Made by a program: the position numbers and the translations under genes. This document shows, in pieces, positions 4,093-6,018 of a stretch of DNA of 6,018 bases (the stretch's first letter is position 1; every line of letters begins with the position of its first letter). This stretch comes from Bacteroidota bacterium (GTDB taxonomy: Bacteria > Bacteroidota > Ignavibacteria > UBA10030 > UBA6906). The notes under the pieces were generated by a model. The model was not told where the DNA came from. It saw only the letters and a list, made by a program, of their open reading frames with translations, and did no database searches. The stretch covers positions 1 through 6,018 of the forward strand of contig DPLS01000283.1 of assembly GCA_003541875.1 (NCBI GenBank), in the 5' to 3' direction.

Positions 4093-6018
4093 ACGAGACG
4101 GGATACATTCAAACGCTCTCCTTGCCCGTCGAAGGCATGACGTGTGCGAGCTGTGTTGCACGGGTGGAGAAAGCGTTGAAGAAGGTTGACGGAGTACAAA
4201 AAGCAGCCGTAAACCTCGCTACAGAGAAGGCAACAATCGTGTTCGATCCGTCGCACGTGAATATCACACAGCTAAAGAAGGCAGTGGACGACGCGGGGTA
4301 CTCACTTGTTGTACAAGAGTCAAAAGCGAGCACTTCATTCGGGGAAGAATCCTCGTCGAAAGATACTGCATACCGACTACTGAGAAAGGAATTCGTCTTC
4401 AGTCTTGCACTGACTGTTCCTATCATGGCTTTGAGTATGCTGAGTATGTTCGAGTCATACGCCGAATGGTCACCGCTGACAATGGAAGATACCAACAAGT
4501 TTCTACTGCTTCTTGCAACCCCTGTCATGTTTGTTTCGGGACGGAGATTCTTTGTCGGCTTCTGGAAAACGGTGAAGCACCTCACTGCTGATATGAACAC
4601 GCTCGTGGCGGTAGGTACGGGTTCAGCATTTCTGTACAGCACTGTGGCTGTTTTCTTTCCAGACTGGCTTGGTCACGCTGGACACATCGGGCATGTCTAC
4701 TTCGACACGTCAGCAACAATCATCACGTTGATTCTTCTCGGGAAGCTTCTTGAAGCTACAGCGAAGAGCCGCGCATCAGATGCCATCAAGACACTACTCC
4801 GTTTGCAGCCCAAGACTGCATGTGTGATCCGTGATGGTTCAGAGCGAAGCATCTCTCTGGAGGAAGTTACCGTGGATGATGTTCTCGTCATCAGGCCCGG
4901 CGAGAGGATTCCTGTTGATGGCGTCATCATGAAGGGCTCAACGACGCTTGATGAATCGATGATTACAGGGGAAAGTCTCCCGGTAGAGAAGAAAGTGGGC
5001 GACCGGGTTGTTGGCGGGACAATGAACAAGAACGGTAGCATTGAGTTTCGGGCGACGGCAGTCGGCAAGCACACGGTGCTTGCGCAGATCATCAAGTTGG
5101 TGGAGGATGCACAGGGTTCAAAAGCTCCGATTCAGAACCTTGCAGACAAGATCGCGGCAGTGTTTGTTCCTGCTGTTATCGGAATCGCGTTGTTGACATT
5201 TGCGCTCTGGTACTTCGTTGGAGGCATTGGCTTCACTGATTCGATGATATACTTCATCGCAGTGCTCATCATTGCGTGTCCATGTGCTCTCGGGCTTGCA
5301 ACTCCCACTGCTATCATGGTTGGGACCGGCCGTGGCGCACAGATGGGAGTGCTGATCAAGAATGTGGAAAGTCTTGAACGTGTCCATAAGGTGAAGACGA
5401 TCATCCTAGACAAGACCGGAACAGTCACTGAAGGGAAGCCAAGCGTGACTGATGTTGTGGCGTTCAATGGTTTTGATGAGGCGGCAATTCTCCGGACTGC
5501 GGCATCACTGGAAAACAAATCCGAGCATCCGCTCGCCAAGGCAGTTGTTGAGTATGCATCATCAAAGGACATTTCGCTCGTTGATGTTGATTCATTTACG
5601 TCGATGGCAGGCTTCGGTGTGACAGGAGTTCTTGAGGGGAATCCTGTCATGATTGGCAATGCTGCGCTTCTCAAAGAGCGTTCCGTCGAAAATGCCGTGG
5701 GGAGAGATGTTGCCGAGAAACTGGCGGGCGAAGGGAAGACTCCGGTCTTCGTTGTCATCGATGGGGAGATTGCCGGGCTTATTGCTGTTGCTGATACAGT
5801 CAAGCCAACTTCTCCTGGCGCGGTCAGGCGACTGCATGAGATGGGTATCGAGGTTGTCATGATGAGCGGAGACAACAGGCAAACAGCGGACGCGATTGCG
5901 CGTCAAATAGGCGTCGATCGAGTGGAGGCTGAGGTACTTCCGCAGGATAAGGCCGCCCATGTCAGAGCAATCCAGACGAGCGGGAACGTCGTCGCAATGG
6001 TGGGTGATGGCATCAACG
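4089..6018 (+). CDS. copA: Cu(+)-exporting P1B-1-type ATPase CopA (C-terminus beyond the right edge)
   Basis: The open frame gives 643 codons and ends inside GDGIN(D). One N-terminal HMA domain (residues about 8-76) has the Cu(+) site M17-T-C19-A-S-C22. Transmembrane helices are visible at about 102-121, 138-155, 169-190, 205-224, 356-378 and 386-405; the sixth carries C397-P-C399. Other motifs are the actuator T293-G-E-S296, the phosphorylation site D441-K-T-G-T, H480-P in SEHPLAKAV, the nucleotide-binding GFG at 508-510, S593-G-D-N596 and G639-D-G. Together with the MTCASC site these define a Cu(+) pump of the inner membrane that uses ATP to move Cu(+) out of the cytoplasm. The last two helices, with the YN and MxxSS copper ligands expected for P1B-1, lie outside the window, so Ag(+) or Cu(+) specificity cannot be fully checked. 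The GTG start is backed by a good ribosome-binding site and overlaps alkD. The natural donor is the CopZ-like protein encoded at 2902-3105. Confidence 0.95.
   Translation, partial: MNETGYIQTLSLPVEGMTCASCVARVEKALKKVDGVQKAAVNLATEKATIVFDPSHVNITQLKKAVDDAGYSLVVQESKASTSFGEESSSKDTAYRLLRKEFVFSLALTVPIMALSMLSMFESYAEWSPLTMEDTNKFLLLLATPVMFVSGRRFFVGFWKTVKHLTADMNTLVAVGTGSAFLYSTVAVFFPDWLGHAGHIGHVYFDTSATIITLILLGKLLEATAKSRASDAIKTLLRLQPKTACVIRDGSERSISLEEVTVDDVLVIRPGERIPVDGVIMKGSTTLDESMITGESLPVEKKVGDRVVGGTMNKNGSIEFRATAVGKHTVLAQIIKLVEDAQGSKAPIQNLADKIAAVFVPAVIGIALLTFALWYFVGGIGFTDSMIYFIAVLIIACPCALGLATPTAIMVGTGRGAQMGVLIKNVESLERVHKVKTIILDKTGTVTEGKPSVTDVVAFNGFDEAAILRTAASLENKSEHPLAKAVVEYASSKDISLVDVDSFTSMAGFGVTGVLEGNPVMIGNAALLKERSVENAVGRDVAEKLAGEGKTPVFVVIDGEIAGLIAVADTVKPTSPGAVRRLHEMGIEVVMMSGDNRQTADAIARQIGVDRVEAEVLPQDKAAHVRAIQTSGNVVAMVGDGIN

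Noticed and set aside
5132..5875. Minus-strand frames under copA (also 4109-4642 and 4697-5095)
   Set aside because: They are antisense to a P-type ATPase whose motifs are intact throughout; Ser/Thr/Ala-rich low-information translations mark them as shadows.

Overview
The window is a fragment of a bacterial chromosome, most likely from the Bacteroidota/Chlorobiota side of the FCB group (Ignavibacteria-like). The main clue is a secreted protein at 358-1485 that ends in a type IX secretion (T9SS) type A sorting domain opening with QNYPNPCNPTTTI, a variant of the QNYPNPFNPTTTI motif common in those lineages. Most starts also lack a clear Shine-Dalgarno sequence, which fits that group. The lineage is an inference; there is no rRNA or marker gene here.

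Layout. Positions 1-230 (minus strand) hold the N-terminal third or so of a Nudix CoA-pyrophosphatase-type hydrolase that runs off the left edge. It is divergent from a plus-strand gene for an exported zinc-dependent phospholipase C / S1-P1-nuclease-like enzyme with a T9SS tail (358-1485). Next on the plus strand come an AraC-type regulator with an N-terminal HMA (heavy-metal-associated) domain (1513-2139), a 104-bp palindromic repeat (2143-2246), a stand-alone alanyl-tRNA-editing-like protein (2260-2712), a CopZ-type copper chaperone (2902-3105), a 306-bp non-coding spacer with nested inverted repeats and a perfect hairpin (3106-3411), an AlkD-like DNA alkylation repair protein (3412-4092), and a CopA-type Cu(+) P-type ATPase (4089-6018) that runs off the right edge inside its GDGIND motif.

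How it fits together. Three proteins carry an HMA fold with a Cys-x2-Cys metal site: the regulator (MVCNRC), the small chaperone (MTCGHC) and the ATPase (MTCASC). The simplest reading is a copper-homeostasis cluster in which CopZ carries Cu(+) to CopA for export, and the HMA-AraC protein senses Cu(+) (perhaps loaded by CopZ) and controls the locus. Two quality-control genes, a tRNA-editing domain and alkD, sit among the copper genes; alkD overlaps copA by 4 bp and is probably translationally coupled to it. The HMA-AraC architecture and the alkD-copA coupling are the parts most worth following up. The copper assignment of the regulator is inferred from its domain and neighbours, not shown.
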